A stretch of 64,000 bases of DNA from CANMXU01 sp052030545 (lineage in GTDB: Bacteria > Pseudomonadota > Gammaproteobacteria > Enterobacterales > Alteromonadaceae). The position numbers and the translations under genes are program-made. Shown here in pieces: positions 34,031 through 43,422 of this stretch. How positions within the stretch are numbered: position 1 is the stretch's first letter; each line of letters begins with the position of its first letter. The DNA lies in contig NZ_JBPDIH010000003.1 in assembly GCF_052030545.1 (NCBI RefSeq), forward strand, positions 186,001 to 250,000, written 5' to 3'. The notes under the pieces are model-generated. The model ran no database searches, was not told the origin of the DNA, and worked only from the letters and a program-made list of their open reading frames with translations.

Positions 34031-34376
34031 ATAAATATCCCTATTATTTCTACAACTTGTACTACCTTGTCACACAACATAGTTGCTGTTATATCACGAC
34101 GCAGACAAAAAAACTTGGCAATTGATTATAAATCATATAATTATCAAGTAAAGTTATCTACCCTCAGTTTAGTTGAGCGAGGATAATTAGCAACAATATA
34201 CCCCTGAAAACACCTCCTGAGAGATTAGACCAGTATTTTGCTGCTAAATTCTTCGAAAACACTATAATAATCGCAAAACTTCATAAATACGTTTCAGTTA
34301 CTATTTTTTTGTTTAACCGAAGCAAAGTTTATGTAAAGATGTGCTTAATTGAATTTTAAAGGTGTTTTTGCAGACA
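34031..34376. other. Divergent intergenic region before aroQ
   Basis: 346 nt between divergent genes. The best promoter signal toward aroQ is TATAAT at 34263-34268 with a poor -35 (TTGCTG, 19-nt spacer). AAAGGTG at 34359-34364 is a Shine-Dalgarno candidate. The remainder is AT-rich with no hairpin or repeat that I can support. Confidence 0.35.
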
Positions 34377-34832
34377 ATGACCGCCAAGTTTAAAGTTTTA
34401 GTACTAAACGGCCCTAATTTAAATATGTTGGGCAAACGCGAACCAGAAATATACGGTGCTCAATCACTCGCTGATGTTATTGAAACATTAACCCAGCAAG
34501 CTGACTCACTAGATATTGAACTAAGTCATTTGCAGTCAAATGCAGAACATGAACTGATCGATCACATTCATGCTGGATTTAACCATATTGATTTTATCAT
34601 TATCAATCCAGCGGCATTTACACACACCAGTGTAGCACTTCGTGATGCGTTATTGTCGGTTTCTATTCCGTTTATTGAAGTTCACTTGTCAAATGTACAC
34701 GCACGAGAAGCATTTCGTCATCATTCATACTTATCTGATGTAGCCCAAGGGGTTATATGCGGATTAGGCACACAAGGTTATGAATTTGCATTAACGTCTG
34801 CACATTCATGGCTTAGTAAGAAAACTAAATAA
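34377..34832 (+). CDS. aroQ: 3-dehydroquinate dehydratase, type II
   Basis: 151 residues from the ATG at 34377; the frame is open 15 nt further to a GTG, but type II enzymes normally begin as here, a few residues before the VLVLNGPNLN block. Dodecameric shikimate-pathway enzyme. Key residues: NGPNLNMLGKREPEIYG with the catalytic Tyr, QSNAEHELIDHIH, INPAAFTHTSVALRDAL, and IEVHLSNVHAREAFRHHS. It is followed by accB after 73 nt, the order aroQ-accB-accC found widely in gammaproteobacteria. Confidence 0.95.
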   Translation: MTAKFKVLVLNGPNLNMLGKREPEIYGAQSLADVIETLTQQADSLDIELSHLQSNAEHELIDHIHAGFNHIDFIIINPAAFTHTSVALRDALLSVSIPFIEVHLSNVHAREAFRHHSYLSDVAQGVICGLGTQGYEFALTSAHSWLSKKTK

Positions 34833-34905
34833 TAAGTCACAAATTATCGGCTTTTATTACATAAAAAATAAAAGCTTAAATTAAACAAATAGTAAAGGTG
34901 TTTAA

Positions 34906-35358
34906 ATGGACATTCGTAAAATCAAAAAACTAATCGAGCTAGTTGAAGAGTCTGGCATTAATGAATTAGAAATTTCTGAAGGTGAAGAATCAGTACGCAT
35001 TAGTCGTGGTGGTTCTGTAGTTGCAGCAGCTCCTGTTGTTCAAGCTGCACCTGTTGCGGCTCCAGTAGCAGCTCCAGCACCGGCAGCGGCGGCTCCTGCT
35101 GCAGCGGCGGCTCCTGCACTTTCTGGCCACATTGTTCGTTCTCCTATGGTTGGTACTTTCTACGCATCATCTTCACCAGATGCACCTGCTTTTGTTGAAG
35201 TAGGCCAGCACGTAAATGCAGGCGATACACTTTGTATTCTTGAAGCGATGAAAATGATGAACCAAATCGAAGCTGACAAGTCTGGTGTTATCAAAGAAAT
35301 TCTTGCACAAAATGAAGATGCTATCGAGTTCGACCAACCGCTATTCATCATTGAATAA
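34906..35358 (+). CDS. accB: Biotin carboxyl carrier protein of acetyl-CoA carboxylase
   Basis: 150 residues. Carries biotin between AccC and the carboxyltransferase. N-terminal helix (DIRKIKKLIELVEES), an Ala/Pro-rich linker (about 39-72), and the C-terminal biotinyl domain with EAMKMMNQIEADKSG, biotin on Lys116. AAAGGTG lies before the ATG. accC follows 23 nt later. AccB autoregulates the operon in E. coli through its N-terminus; no site can be shown here. Confidence 0.97.
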   Translation: MDIRKIKKLIELVEESGINELEISEGEESVRISRGGSVVAAAPVVQAAPVAAPVAAPAPAAAAPAAAAAPALSGHIVRSPMVGTFYASSSPDAPAFVEVGQHVNAGDTLCILEAMKMMNQIEADKSGVIKEILAQNEDAIEFDQPLFIIE

Positions 35359-35381
35359 GCCCAACCTAAAAGGGTCATTCC

Positions 35382-36728
35382 ATGTTAGATAAAGTTGTTA
35401 TCGCCAACCGTGGCGAAATTGCATTGCGAATTTTGCGTGCTTGTAAAGAGTTAGGTATTAAAACGGTTGCTGTTCATTCAACAGCCGACAGAAACCTAAA
35501 GCACGTATTATTAGCTGACGAAACCATTTGTATTGGTAAAGCCTCTGCACTAGACAGTTACTTAAATGCGCCAGCAATTATTACTGCGGCCGAAGTAACT
35601 AATGCCGTTGCTATTCACCCAGGCTATGGATTTTTAGCTGAGAATGCCGATTTTGCAGAGCAAGTAGAGAAGTCTGGCTTTGCTTTTATTGGTCCAAAAG
35701 CGGAAAGCATTCGTATTATGGGCGATAAAGTTGCTGCTATTCAAGCAATGAAAGCAGCCGGTGTTCCTTGTGTTCCGGGTTCTGATGGTCCATTAACGGA
35801 CGATGAAGAATTGAACAAAGCGCACGCCAAACGTATCGGTTACCCAGTAATCGTTAAAGCTGCTGGCGGCGGCGGTGGTCGTGGTATGCGTGTTGTTCGC
35901 TCTGAAGAAGAGTTGGTTGATGCTATCGCATTAACGAAACAAGAAGCAGGTACTATTTTCAAAAATGACATGGTTTACATGGAAAAATTCCTTGAAAATC
36001 CACGTCATGTTGAAATTCAAATTATTGCTGACGGCCAAGGTGGTGCAATTCACTTAGGCGAGCGTGACTGTTCAATGCAACGTCGTCATCAAAAAGTTGT
36101 TGAAGAAGCACCAGCACCAGGTATTACACCTGAAATGCGTGCCAAAATTGGTGAGCGTTGTTGTAATGCATGTATCGAGATTAACTATCGCGGTGCAGGT
36201 ACGTTTGAATTCTTATATGAAAACGGTGAATTCTACTTCATTGAAATGAATACGCGTATTCAAGTTGAGCATCCGGTTACTGAGATGATCACTGGCGTAG
36301 ACTTAATTAAAGAGCAACTACGCGTTGCTGCTGGTCAGCCGTTATCATACTCGCAAGATGATATTAAAATTGCTGGTCATTCAATTGAGTGTCGTATTAA
36401 TGCTGAAGATCCACGTACTTTTATCCCTTCACCGGGTAAAATTACCCGTTTCCACCCACCAGGTGGCTTAGGTGTTCGTTGGGATTCTCACATTTATGCT
36501 GATTACTCTGTACCACCACATTATGACTCTATGATCGGCAAACTGATCACTTGGGGTGATAACCGTGATGTCGCAATTGCGCGTATGCGTAATGCATTAA
36601 GCGAATTGGTAATTGATGGCATTAAAACTAACATAGCCTTACACCAAGACATTTTAAATGATCAAGGTTTTGTTAGTGGCGGCGCAAACATTCATTACTT
36701 AGAAAGTAAGCTTGCTGAAAACGAATAA
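35382..36728 (+). CDS. accC: Biotin carboxylase subunit of acetyl-CoA carboxylase
   Basis: 448 residues. ATP-dependent carboxylation of biotin on AccB, first step of fatty acid synthesis. Rossmann-like N-domain (DKVVIANRGEIALRILRAC), ATP-grasp lid with the glycine loop KAAGGGGGRGMRVV (about 159-172), HLGERDCSMQRRHQK, and the catalytic EMNTRIQVEHPVTE. Length is that of E. coli AccC. It is followed by a strong terminator. Confidence 0.98.
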   Translation: MLDKVVIANRGEIALRILRACKELGIKTVAVHSTADRNLKHVLLADETICIGKASALDSYLNAPAIITAAEVTNAVAIHPGYGFLAENADFAEQVEKSGFAFIGPKAESIRIMGDKVAAIQAMKAAGVPCVPGSDGPLTDDEELNKAHAKRIGYPVIVKAAGGGGGRGMRVVRSEEELVDAIALTKQEAGTIFKNDMVYMEKFLENPRHVEIQIIADGQGGAIHLGERDCSMQRRHQKVVEEAPAPGITPEMRAKIGERCCNACIEINYRGAGTFEFLYENGEFYFIEMNTRIQVEHPVTEMITGVDLIKEQLRVAAGQPLSYSQDDIKIAGHSIECRINAEDPRTFIPSPGKITRFHPPGGLGVRWDSHIYADYSVPPHYDSMIGKLITWGDNRDVAIARMRNALSELVIDGIKTNIALHQDILNDQGFVSGGANIHYLESKLAENE

Positions 36729-36745
36729 TTTCAGCATTACTGATC

Positions 36746-36776
36746 AAAAAAGCCAGCGACTATCGCTGGCTTTTTT
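36746..36776 (+). terminator. Terminator after accC
   Basis: A 14-bp perfect stem (36746-36759 and 36763-36776) with a 3-nt loop and a T run, 18 nt after the accC stop. Bidirectional; also serves the minus-strand DUF3012 gene that ends at 36798. Confidence 0.93.
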
Positions 36777-36797
36777 ATGACGACTTAAATGCTTTAT

Positions 36798-36956
36798 TTA
36801 GAAAATACAGTGCTTGGCAAAATCTTTTGCTTCTTCAGCAGTCCACGCTGATTTGTCTTTTTCTTTTAGATCAGCACACCACTGTTCACTGCCGACTTTA
36901 GGCGAACATGCCGTTAATGCAAAAAGCATGAATAATGCTGCAGATATTTTTTTCAT
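36798..36956 (-). CDS. DUF3012 small lipoprotein
   Basis: 52 codons. A short lipoprotein signal (MKKISAALFMLFALTAC) ends in the lipobox LTAC with Cys17; the mature part reads SPKVGSEQWCADLKEKDK and ends in a helix with HCIF. This is the DUF3012 pattern (SPxVGSxxWC...DWTxxEAxDYAKHC-type), with two further cysteines that could form a disulfide. Small envelope lipoprotein of unknown function, widespread in Shewanella and relatives. It converges on accC and shares its terminator. Confidence 0.82.
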   Translation of the reverse strand: MKKISAALFMLFALTACSPKVGSEQWCADLKEKDKSAWTAEEAKDFAKHCIF

Positions 36957-37022
36957 GAGATGTTGTTATCCTTTTTCTTTTAATTATTTTTAAATGCGAC
37001 CAATATGCTAGCGATTGATTAA

Positions 37023-37184
37023 TTATTGTTTAGTCACCAACCATAGCGCATGGATGACTCCGGGGATAAAAAATATCAACGACAACAAAATATTAATAAA
37101 CAAATCTTTACCTACACCGTTATGAAAAAATACCGCAACTGGCGGTAAAAATATAGCAAGTATAATCAATACAAGTTTACTCAT
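37023..37184 (-). CDS. YqaE/Pmp3 family membrane protein
   Basis: 53 codons, two membrane helices (about 4-20 and 28-48). The motif LPPVAVFFHNGVGKDLFINILL and the late FFIPGVIHALWLV are characteristic of the Pmp3/UPF0057 family, small stress-induced proteins involved in membrane potential or salt tolerance in plants and yeast. AGGAG lies 8 nt before the ATG. It follows the PH-domain gene by 26 nt on the same strand, so the two are probably cotranscribed. Confidence 0.85.
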   Translation of the reverse strand: MSKLVLIILAIFLPPVAVFFHNGVGKDLFINILLSLIFFIPGVIHALWLVTKQ

Positions 37185-37210
37185 AATAATGACTCCTAAT
37201 TATTGGTTTT

Positions 37211-37588
37211 CTAGCCTAAAACAAATTCACTTAGCATACGGTTGAAACTTACAATATCAAAACTACCGCTAATTTCAAAAGTTACTCGACCAACCGCGCT
37301 TATATATAACTGTATCTCGCAATCCAGATCTAACGAGCCTGACGTTTCTATTGAGAAGGTTTGAATTTTGCTAAATGGTATGGAGGTATAGTCTACCTTT
37401 GAGCCAGTGATCCCCTGTACATTGGCCGCAATAACACGTTTATTAGTAAAAACAACCTGATCACGAATGGTTTTAAAGGTGGCAAATATTTCTTCACCTT
37501 CAATTAAAAAATGGTGGAAGTCTTCTCTCGCTTTTTCGTTATCAATCGACTTAAGCTTAAAAATTGAAGAACTATCAAAATCTATCAT
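37211..37588 (-). CDS. Bacterial PH-domain protein
   Basis: 125 residues. The body is a seven-strand beta sheet plus C-terminal helix (strands around EEIFATFKTIRDQVVFTNKR, IPFSKIQTFSIET and RVTFEISGSFD), the bacterial pleckstrin-homology-like fold (bPH, YvbH/YqeB-like). No signal peptide or membrane segment. Function unknown; family members associate with envelope-stress or membrane proteins. It lies 26 nt upstream of the Pmp3 gene. Confidence 0.75.
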   Translation of the reverse strand: MIDFDSSSIFKLKSIDNEKAREDFHHFLIEGEEIFATFKTIRDQVVFTNKRVIAANVQGITGSKVDYTSIPFSKIQTFSIETSGSLDLDCEIQLYISAVGRVTFEISGSFDIVSFNRMLSEFVLG

Positions 37589-37675
37589 CTAAACCCCTTA
37601 ATATAACTGAACAAATACAGTACAAGCATAGTATAAAAATGCAGAGGATCATCAGAAAAATTCAAAAGAATTGTT

Positions 37676-39049
37676 TCAATTAAATTCAGCAGCGGTTTGA
37701 TGCAAAAATAGCTTAATTTGCTCAAGCATATCAAAATAGTATGGATTATAGGTTAACCGTTTTACTAGTGGGTATTGGCTTAAGTTTTCTGCTGATTTTT
37801 CGCCTGCGACAATGTCATGCTGACTTTTGCACGCTTGATATTGGTTAATCTCAGCCAAGTAGTGTTCACAATTTCTATAGCTACCATTTTGTCCATAGTG
37901 CCCGTTTGTCGGCGAATTGGTCAATGCTAAATGCGCGACATCAATGACTTGATTGCAAACATGTTGCTCCCCTTTGTTACAGAGAGGAAAGTGTAAATTT
38001 ATGCTGTTAGCCAGTGTTTGTTTAGCAACAGCCCTATCGCCGTAATGTATATAGCGATCTGCCGAGGTTTTCGGAGACCTAGCCGGTTGATGCCATTGAT
38101 TAGCAAAGTGCAATGTCGCTTGGCTATTAATGGTTTGGTCGACTTCAGTTGCAACAATAAACAGTGGAATGTTATGACGAAAGTTGTTTAAATCGCTCTC
38201 TCGTACACTTGTCATTAACTGCTCTACTTGCGCGGCGGCGTTAACAGGAAACGACTCATACTTGGCAAAATCAATATCTGCACTTTCGTCAAACCAAGTT
38301 AAAAATGGCACTTTGGCTAAATAAGGCGCTAGCCATGCTTGTTCACTTTTAGCCGCTATTGCCGGTCCCCACATAAAAAGACCAGCAATATTGCTAAGCT
38401 CACTCTTCTGGTTCAGCAAATAATCAAAAATAAGCGCACCGCCCGCTGAATAGCCACCAAGATACACTTGTTCAAAATCTGCCGATGTTTTTTCTATGGC
38501 AAATTTAACCGCTTGTTGCCAATGACTCAGCTTAGTATCAACTAAATTGCTCGCAGTGCCGCCGTGACCGGGTAATAACAAGGTACGCACATTAAAGCCT
38601 TGTTGATAATAAAAAGCACTTAAGTCATGAAAAACAAACGGCGAGTCCGTTAAACCGTGGATCAGTAAAATCGCTTTTTGATTATTTGTTTGCAATAACT
38701 CAAACGGTGAGATTAGATCGGCAACAGTAAAAGTAGGCTCACTACTTTGATTATTTAAATAAGATGCTATCGGGCTGTTGATCGGACAAGGTCTCGATGC
38801 TTGCACATTGGTTGCTGCAATTAACGCTCGGCCATATTGCAAATATTGAGCATAACTTTTACTTTCGTCAAAGGAAAATGTCGGTGTGGCTTTATTGGTA
38901 TCGCTAAAACGAAAAAGCCCATCATTTATTGATTGTTCAATTAATTGACTATTGCTGTTTACCTCAACACAATTATCGCGCCATTGCTGACCATAACTAG
39001 TAAATGCAATAGCACATAAAAAAATCAATAAACATTTAACGACAGGCAA
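37676..39049 (-). CDS. Secreted alpha/beta-hydrolase (TTG start)
   Basis: 457 residues. The reading frame has a stop 12 nt before a TTG at 39049 and no ATG near it, so TTG is the first usable start; it gives a good signal peptide (residues 1-20, ending TSYG). The hydrolase core has LIHGLTDSPF (oxyanion region), the nucleophile elbow GYSAGG and a C-terminal catalytic His region. Two pairs of cysteines suggest a periplasmic or secreted enzyme. Lipase or esterase is likely, substrate unknown. It lies 70 nt downstream of the sulfatase gene and may be expressed with it. Confidence 0.72.
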   Translation of the reverse strand: MPVVKCLLIFLCAIAFTSYGQQWRDNCVEVNSNSQLIEQSINDGLFRFSDTNKATPTFSFDESKSYAQYLQYGRALIAATNVQASRPCPINSPIASYLNNQSSEPTFTVADLISPFELLQTNNQKAILLIHGLTDSPFVFHDLSAFYYQQGFNVRTLLLPGHGGTASNLVDTKLSHWQQAVKFAIEKTSADFEQVYLGGYSAGGALIFDYLLNQKSELSNIAGLFMWGPAIAAKSEQAWLAPYLAKVPFLTWFDESADIDFAKYESFPVNAAAQVEQLMTSVRESDLNNFRHNIPLFIVATEVDQTINSQATLHFANQWHQPARSPKTSADRYIHYGDRAVAKQTLANSINLHFPLCNKGEQHVCNQVIDVAHLALTNSPTNGHYGQNGSYRNCEHYLAEINQYQACKSQHDIVAGEKSAENLSQYPLVKRLTYNPYYFDMLEQIKLFLHQTAAEFN

Positions 39050-39119
39050 AGTGAAGGCTCATTAAGGAGAATAGAATTGCCTCTAAAGTAACGACTTTTA
39101 GCTCAGCCTTCAATCATTG

Positions 39120-42026
39120 TTATTGTGGTCGGCTCACTTTGAGTTCATCACAAGTCATGGTAAACGTGGCATTATTTTCATAACCATTACTACTTTCTTG
39201 CAAATCTACTTCAAGGTTATAACACTCTTCAACCGACTCGTTGTTGATGTATTTGATATTACCATTGCTGATCGTCCAGCGATCAATGCCTTCTGAATTA
39301 CTATAAAGTTCAGAATACAGCACAGCTCTTGGTTCTGGGGTTGCGAGTTGATTATCGATATATCCCAGTAAACTTTTGCCTTCAACATCTGCCGCTATTT
39401 GGTCTTTAACCCCGGCTATTTCTGCCACTGTGGTAAAGATATCTTGAATTAGCACCTGCTCATTAATCACCGCACTATCAATACCTACGGTTTGTGTTGC
39501 AGAGATGATCAGCGGCACCTGAATACCGCCTTGATAAACAGTGCCTTTGCCGTGTTCTTCAATAAAAGGTGTGCCGGCTTGTTCAATAATGGCCTGTTTA
39601 GGAGTGCCATTATCGCCAACAAAAATAATCAGCGTATTTTCTAAGATTTGTGTTGGAATGGCTGCAATTAGCTCACCGATATAAGTATCAAGTGCTTCGA
39701 CGGTTGCTCGGTAACAATCACTGATATCGTCGGTATTATTATTACCGTTACATGCATCGCCTTGTACGCCTGATAAAGTGATCGAGTTGAACGTTGACTC
39801 TGGTGGCACATGAAACGGTGAATGAGGGGCATTAAAGGCTAGCTGAACAAACCAAGGGTTAGCTGTTTGCTGATTTATCCAAGCAGCAGCTTCTTGCGTA
39901 ACAACCGCTGAGGCATAACCGGTTTCGGAGGTAGCGGTTGGCACACCACCCTGGCTTGTTATTTGAGTTTTTTGCCAATTAAAGTAGTTGTCGATATTAG
40001 ACAAGCTACCTGAATAATAATCAAAGCCCTGATCTGTTGGGTAAACGCCTGCTTGGTTACCTAAATGCCATTTGCCAAACAGTGCCGATTGATAGCCTGC
40101 AGGTGCAATTAGTTCGGCGATAGTTTGCTCTTGCGCAGACAAGGTACCTACATTACCACCAGGATGCGTTACATTATGATTAAATGCATATTTCCCGGTT
40201 AGTAAACTTGCTCTAGATGGTGAACACATTGGGTTCGCCCAAGCATTGTTAAACCTAACACCTGACTCGGCCAACTGGTCAATAATCGGTGTATTGGCGC
40301 TAAAATCGGGTTGTAGATCATAGCTACTAATATTATCAAGACCAAGATCATCGGCAATAATTAGCAACACATTAAGACTTGCATTAGTGGCAATTTTGTC
40401 TTCATCCGCAGCAGTAATATTGCGTACACATCGTACGGAATTGGTTAGCCTTAAAATATCCCCTTGCGGCCCTTTATAGTAAAACTGACCGTTATTTGAA
40501 GTTGCCGATTGGGCACCCGATTCATTGGCAATGTTTATCTTGTCATTACTGCGCTGAGCGCCAGCGCCATGAACATCTAGCAAGGTATCTTGCATATAAC
40601 CTAATGCGCGGCCAAATGCGATATAGACACCATTGCTGCCATCATCATTGTTATCGATATGGGTTGTTGAGCTCCAATAATAGCGCCAATCAAGCTGGCC
40701 GTTTTCATTCGTCAGCGAGCTACTTTGAAATAATTCATCTATTGCGGCTGAATTATTGGTATCAGGTGATTTATTGTAATCAACAAGACTATGTAGTTCT
40801 TTGGCGTTAGGTAGGCGCCAATCGCTATAATTAGCGGTTGAAGAGGCTTGGCATACACTTACTGCATCATCCCAGTTAGTAGAAAGTAAATCTTGCTGTT
40901 GCCACATTAACCCCGTTGCTACGTCTGAAACGGTTGCATCATTATTGGCAACAAACTGATTGGCGCCATAGTTTGTATTACCTGCGACGCAGCGCACATA
41001 AAACTTTTTACGTTCAGTGGGGTAACCTTTAATACGGCCGTCGACAAAGTTTACGCCAAAGGTGGTTACGTCATTATTCATCGTGGTGCTTACGTATTGT
41101 GTGCTCGACGCATATTGACCATCAATTATGCGATCCCCCGCGTTAATACCTTGCTCAGTATTAATATCACCAAAAGCCCAATCAAAAACCGAATCAATAA
41201 AAGGTGTTAGTGTACTCGTATCTGTTCCGCTGTAATTACTGGCATCTTTACCGGAAAAGTCAATCAGCGAATACGACTCTTTAATGCTAGGGAGGCGCCA
41301 ATCATCTCGCCCGCCGTAAGATAAATCATCACAATATTGCGCAGCATCAACGGCTAATAATTTATCCGCATAGTTAAGCTGGCCATCATTATCAATATCG
41401 CTGCTTTGTTGCCAAACAAGTCCGGTAATATTATCGATAACAATCAAGCCATCATTAGATAATGAATAACTTGGATTATTTCCCTGATGATCTGCATCTA
41501 CACCTTCACCTGAGCATACTTGCTCTGCACCCGTTACCGACGAAAAACACCGTGTTTGATTAGTATCGACAATGGCATAGTTTTTTGCGCTATTACTGCT
41601 AACAATAACAATGTCTAATTCACTACTCTCGGTGCCATCATCAACCACCAAACCAACGACATATTCACCATCAACATCAATGGTAAAACTGGTGATCATT
41701 TCATTATTGCTAGAGAGCTGTGCATTACTGGTATTTGGCTTATTTTGAAATGTCCATTGATAGGTTAGTGGCTCATTGTCTAGGTCGCTACTATTGCTGC
41801 CATCTAGCACGATAAGGTCACCAATACTCGCTTGCTGATCACCCCCTGCTTGCGCTACCGGCACAGCATTCGTACTTTGTGGAGGCTGACTATTTTCATC
41901 GCTATTATTGTCATTATTAGAGCTTTCATTGCCACCACCACAGGCGACAATCAATATCAGAGACAAAAACAATAGATATTTTTTTGTTTGATTAAGAAAC
42001 AATTTAATGAACACTAGTAAGTGCAT
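39120..42026 (-). CDS. Lipoprotein sulfatase with PKD-like and two DUF1566 (Lcl-like) domains
   Basis: 968 residues from the ATG at 42026 (an in-frame TTG six codons earlier is less likely). Lipobox LIVAC with Cys29. A PKD/Ig-like domain follows an acidic Asn/Ser linker (GDLIVLDGSNSS, about 65-80). Two DUF1566 domains come next, each with GLVWQQ/GLMWQQ and DWRLPSIKE/DWRLPNAKE. The C-terminal half is a sulfatase: the formylglycine site NPMCSPSRASLLTG (Cys601, Cys type), GKWHLG, and GDNGTP for metal binding. The Cys must be oxidised by a maturation enzyme not seen here. Substrates are probably algal sulfated polysaccharides. The fusion order is unusual. Confidence 0.85.
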   Translation of the reverse strand: MHLLVFIKLFLNQTKKYLLFLSLILIVACGGGNESSNNDNNSDENSQPPQSTNAVPVAQAGGDQQASIGDLIVLDGSNSSDLDNEPLTYQWTFQNKPNTSNAQLSSNNEMITSFTIDVDGEYVVGLVVDDGTESSELDIVIVSSNSAKNYAIVDTNQTRCFSSVTGAEQVCSGEGVDADHQGNNPSYSLSNDGLIVIDNITGLVWQQSSDIDNDGQLNYADKLLAVDAAQYCDDLSYGGRDDWRLPSIKESYSLIDFSGKDASNYSGTDTSTLTPFIDSVFDWAFGDINTEQGINAGDRIIDGQYASSTQYVSTTMNNDVTTFGVNFVDGRIKGYPTERKKFYVRCVAGNTNYGANQFVANNDATVSDVATGLMWQQQDLLSTNWDDAVSVCQASSTANYSDWRLPNAKELHSLVDYNKSPDTNNSAAIDELFQSSSLTNENGQLDWRYYWSSTTHIDNNDDGSNGVYIAFGRALGYMQDTLLDVHGAGAQRSNDKINIANESGAQSATSNNGQFYYKGPQGDILRLTNSVRCVRNITAADEDKIATNASLNVLLIIADDLGLDNISSYDLQPDFSANTPIIDQLAESGVRFNNAWANPMCSPSRASLLTGKYAFNHNVTHPGGNVGTLSAQEQTIAELIAPAGYQSALFGKWHLGNQAGVYPTDQGFDYYSGSLSNIDNYFNWQKTQITSQGGVPTATSETGYASAVVTQEAAAWINQQTANPWFVQLAFNAPHSPFHVPPESTFNSITLSGVQGDACNGNNNTDDISDCYRATVEALDTYIGELIAAIPTQILENTLIIFVGDNGTPKQAIIEQAGTPFIEEHGKGTVYQGGIQVPLIISATQTVGIDSAVINEQVLIQDIFTTVAEIAGVKDQIAADVEGKSLLGYIDNQLATPEPRAVLYSELYSNSEGIDRWTISNGNIKYINNESVEECYNLEVDLQESSNGYENNATFTMTCDELKVSRPQ

Positions 42027-42226
42027 AATAATGACCAGTAACAAAACATAACCTTAGTATTACAAACACATTGTAAAGATACTGCCGAGCAACTGTAAAA
42101 ACTATGTAAAGGTTTATAGCGCGCATTTAACCGGCTGAAATAAAAATAAGTTTGCTGTGTTTTATCAAAAAATTTCACGTAAACTAAGCCAACTTTTCAA
42201 AGAACACACATAGCGATTACAATTTC

Positions 42227-43417
42227 ATGACTCAGTATTTAAAGCGACCAGAGAACTTGCTGCTAGCTATGGCATTTATTATGCCATTGGTTTTTTCGAT
42301 CTGGATGGTACTGCTTAATAACTTTGTTATCGAAAAGGCAGCCTTTACCGGTACAGAAATAGGCATATTACAAAGTCTACGTGAAATCCCTGGGTTCTTA
42401 GCATTTACCACTGTCTATTTACTACTATTTATCAGTGAACAACGCCTCGCTATTTTGGCACTTGCCGTGACATGTATCGGTGTTGCAATGACGGGCTTAT
42501 TTCCAAGTACCACGGGTTTATATTTAACCACAATATTGATGTCAGTTGGTTTTCATTATTTTGAAACGGTCAATCAGTCTTTAACACTACAATGGGTTAA
42601 TAAAGATAAAACGGCGCACTTTCTTGGCAAAATGTTATCGGTGAAATCTGTGGGCTCTTTACTCGCTTTTTCGAGTGTCTGGTTGTTAATGGAGCAACTT
42701 AGTTGGAGTTACCAGAGCACTTACTTATTTTTTGGTATTGTTGCGCTCATATTCACCATCGCTTTGGCTTGTTTATTTCCCTATTTCCCACCCAAAGTTG
42801 AACAACATAAAAAGCTTATTTTAAGAAAGAAATATTGGCTATTTTATGCGTTAACTTTTTTCAGTGGTGCTAGAAGACAAATATTTGTCGTTTTTGCCGG
42901 CTTTTTAATGGTAGAAAAATTTGGCTACAGTGTTGCAGAAATTAGTGCACTATTTACTGTTAATTATATTTTTAATTGGTTGTTTGCTGCAAAAATAGGC
43001 AAGCTTATTGGCAAAATTGGAGAACGAAAAACTCTGGTATTTGAATATGTCGGTTTGTTCATTTTGTTTATTAGCTACGGGCTAGTTGAAAACAGCCAGC
43101 TTGCCGCAGCCCTCTACATTATCGACCACTTATTTTTTGCGCTCGCGATTGCAATTAAAACCTATTTTCAAAAAATTGCTCAGCCAGAAGATATTGCCGC
43201 AAGTGCAGGGGTTAGCTTTTCGATAAACCATATAGCAGCCGTAGTGATACCGGCACTATTAGGTATGGTGTGGATTGTAAATTCGTCGTGGGTATTTTAT
43301 GTTGGCGCAGGCTTTGCCTTTTGCTCTTTGATTTTATCAATGCTGATCCCTTGTAATCCAATGCAAGGGATCGAGTTAAGACAAAAAGAAAAATTGCTAT
43401 TAGCAGCTAAGGCTTAA
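42227..43417 (+). CDS. Major facilitator superfamily transporter
   Basis: 396 residues with about twelve hydrophobic helices and a cytoplasmic loop near residues 190-205 (FPPKVEQHKKLILRKKYW) separating two halves. A residual motif A-like loop is seen after helix 8 (GKLIGKIGERKT). Family members efflux drugs or take up sugars and organic acids; nothing in the sequence names a substrate. Divergent from the sulfatase gene and convergent with the response regulator (5-nt gap), so it appears to be a single-gene unit. Confidence 0.85.
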   Translation: MTQYLKRPENLLLAMAFIMPLVFSIWMVLLNNFVIEKAAFTGTEIGILQSLREIPGFLAFTTVYLLLFISEQRLAILALAVTCIGVAMTGLFPSTTGLYLTTILMSVGFHYFETVNQSLTLQWVNKDKTAHFLGKMLSVKSVGSLLAFSSVWLLMEQLSWSYQSTYLFFGIVALIFTIALACLFPYFPPKVEQHKKLILRKKYWLFYALTFFSGARRQIFVVFAGFLMVEKFGYSVAEISALFTVNYIFNWLFAAKIGKLIGKIGERKTLVFEYVGLFILFISYGLVENSQLAAALYIIDHLFFALAIAIKTYFQKIAQPEDIAASAGVSFSINHIAAVVIPALLGMVWIVNSSWVFYVGAGFAFCSLILSMLIPCNPMQGIELRQKEKLLLAAKA

Positions 43418-43422
43418 TCGAG

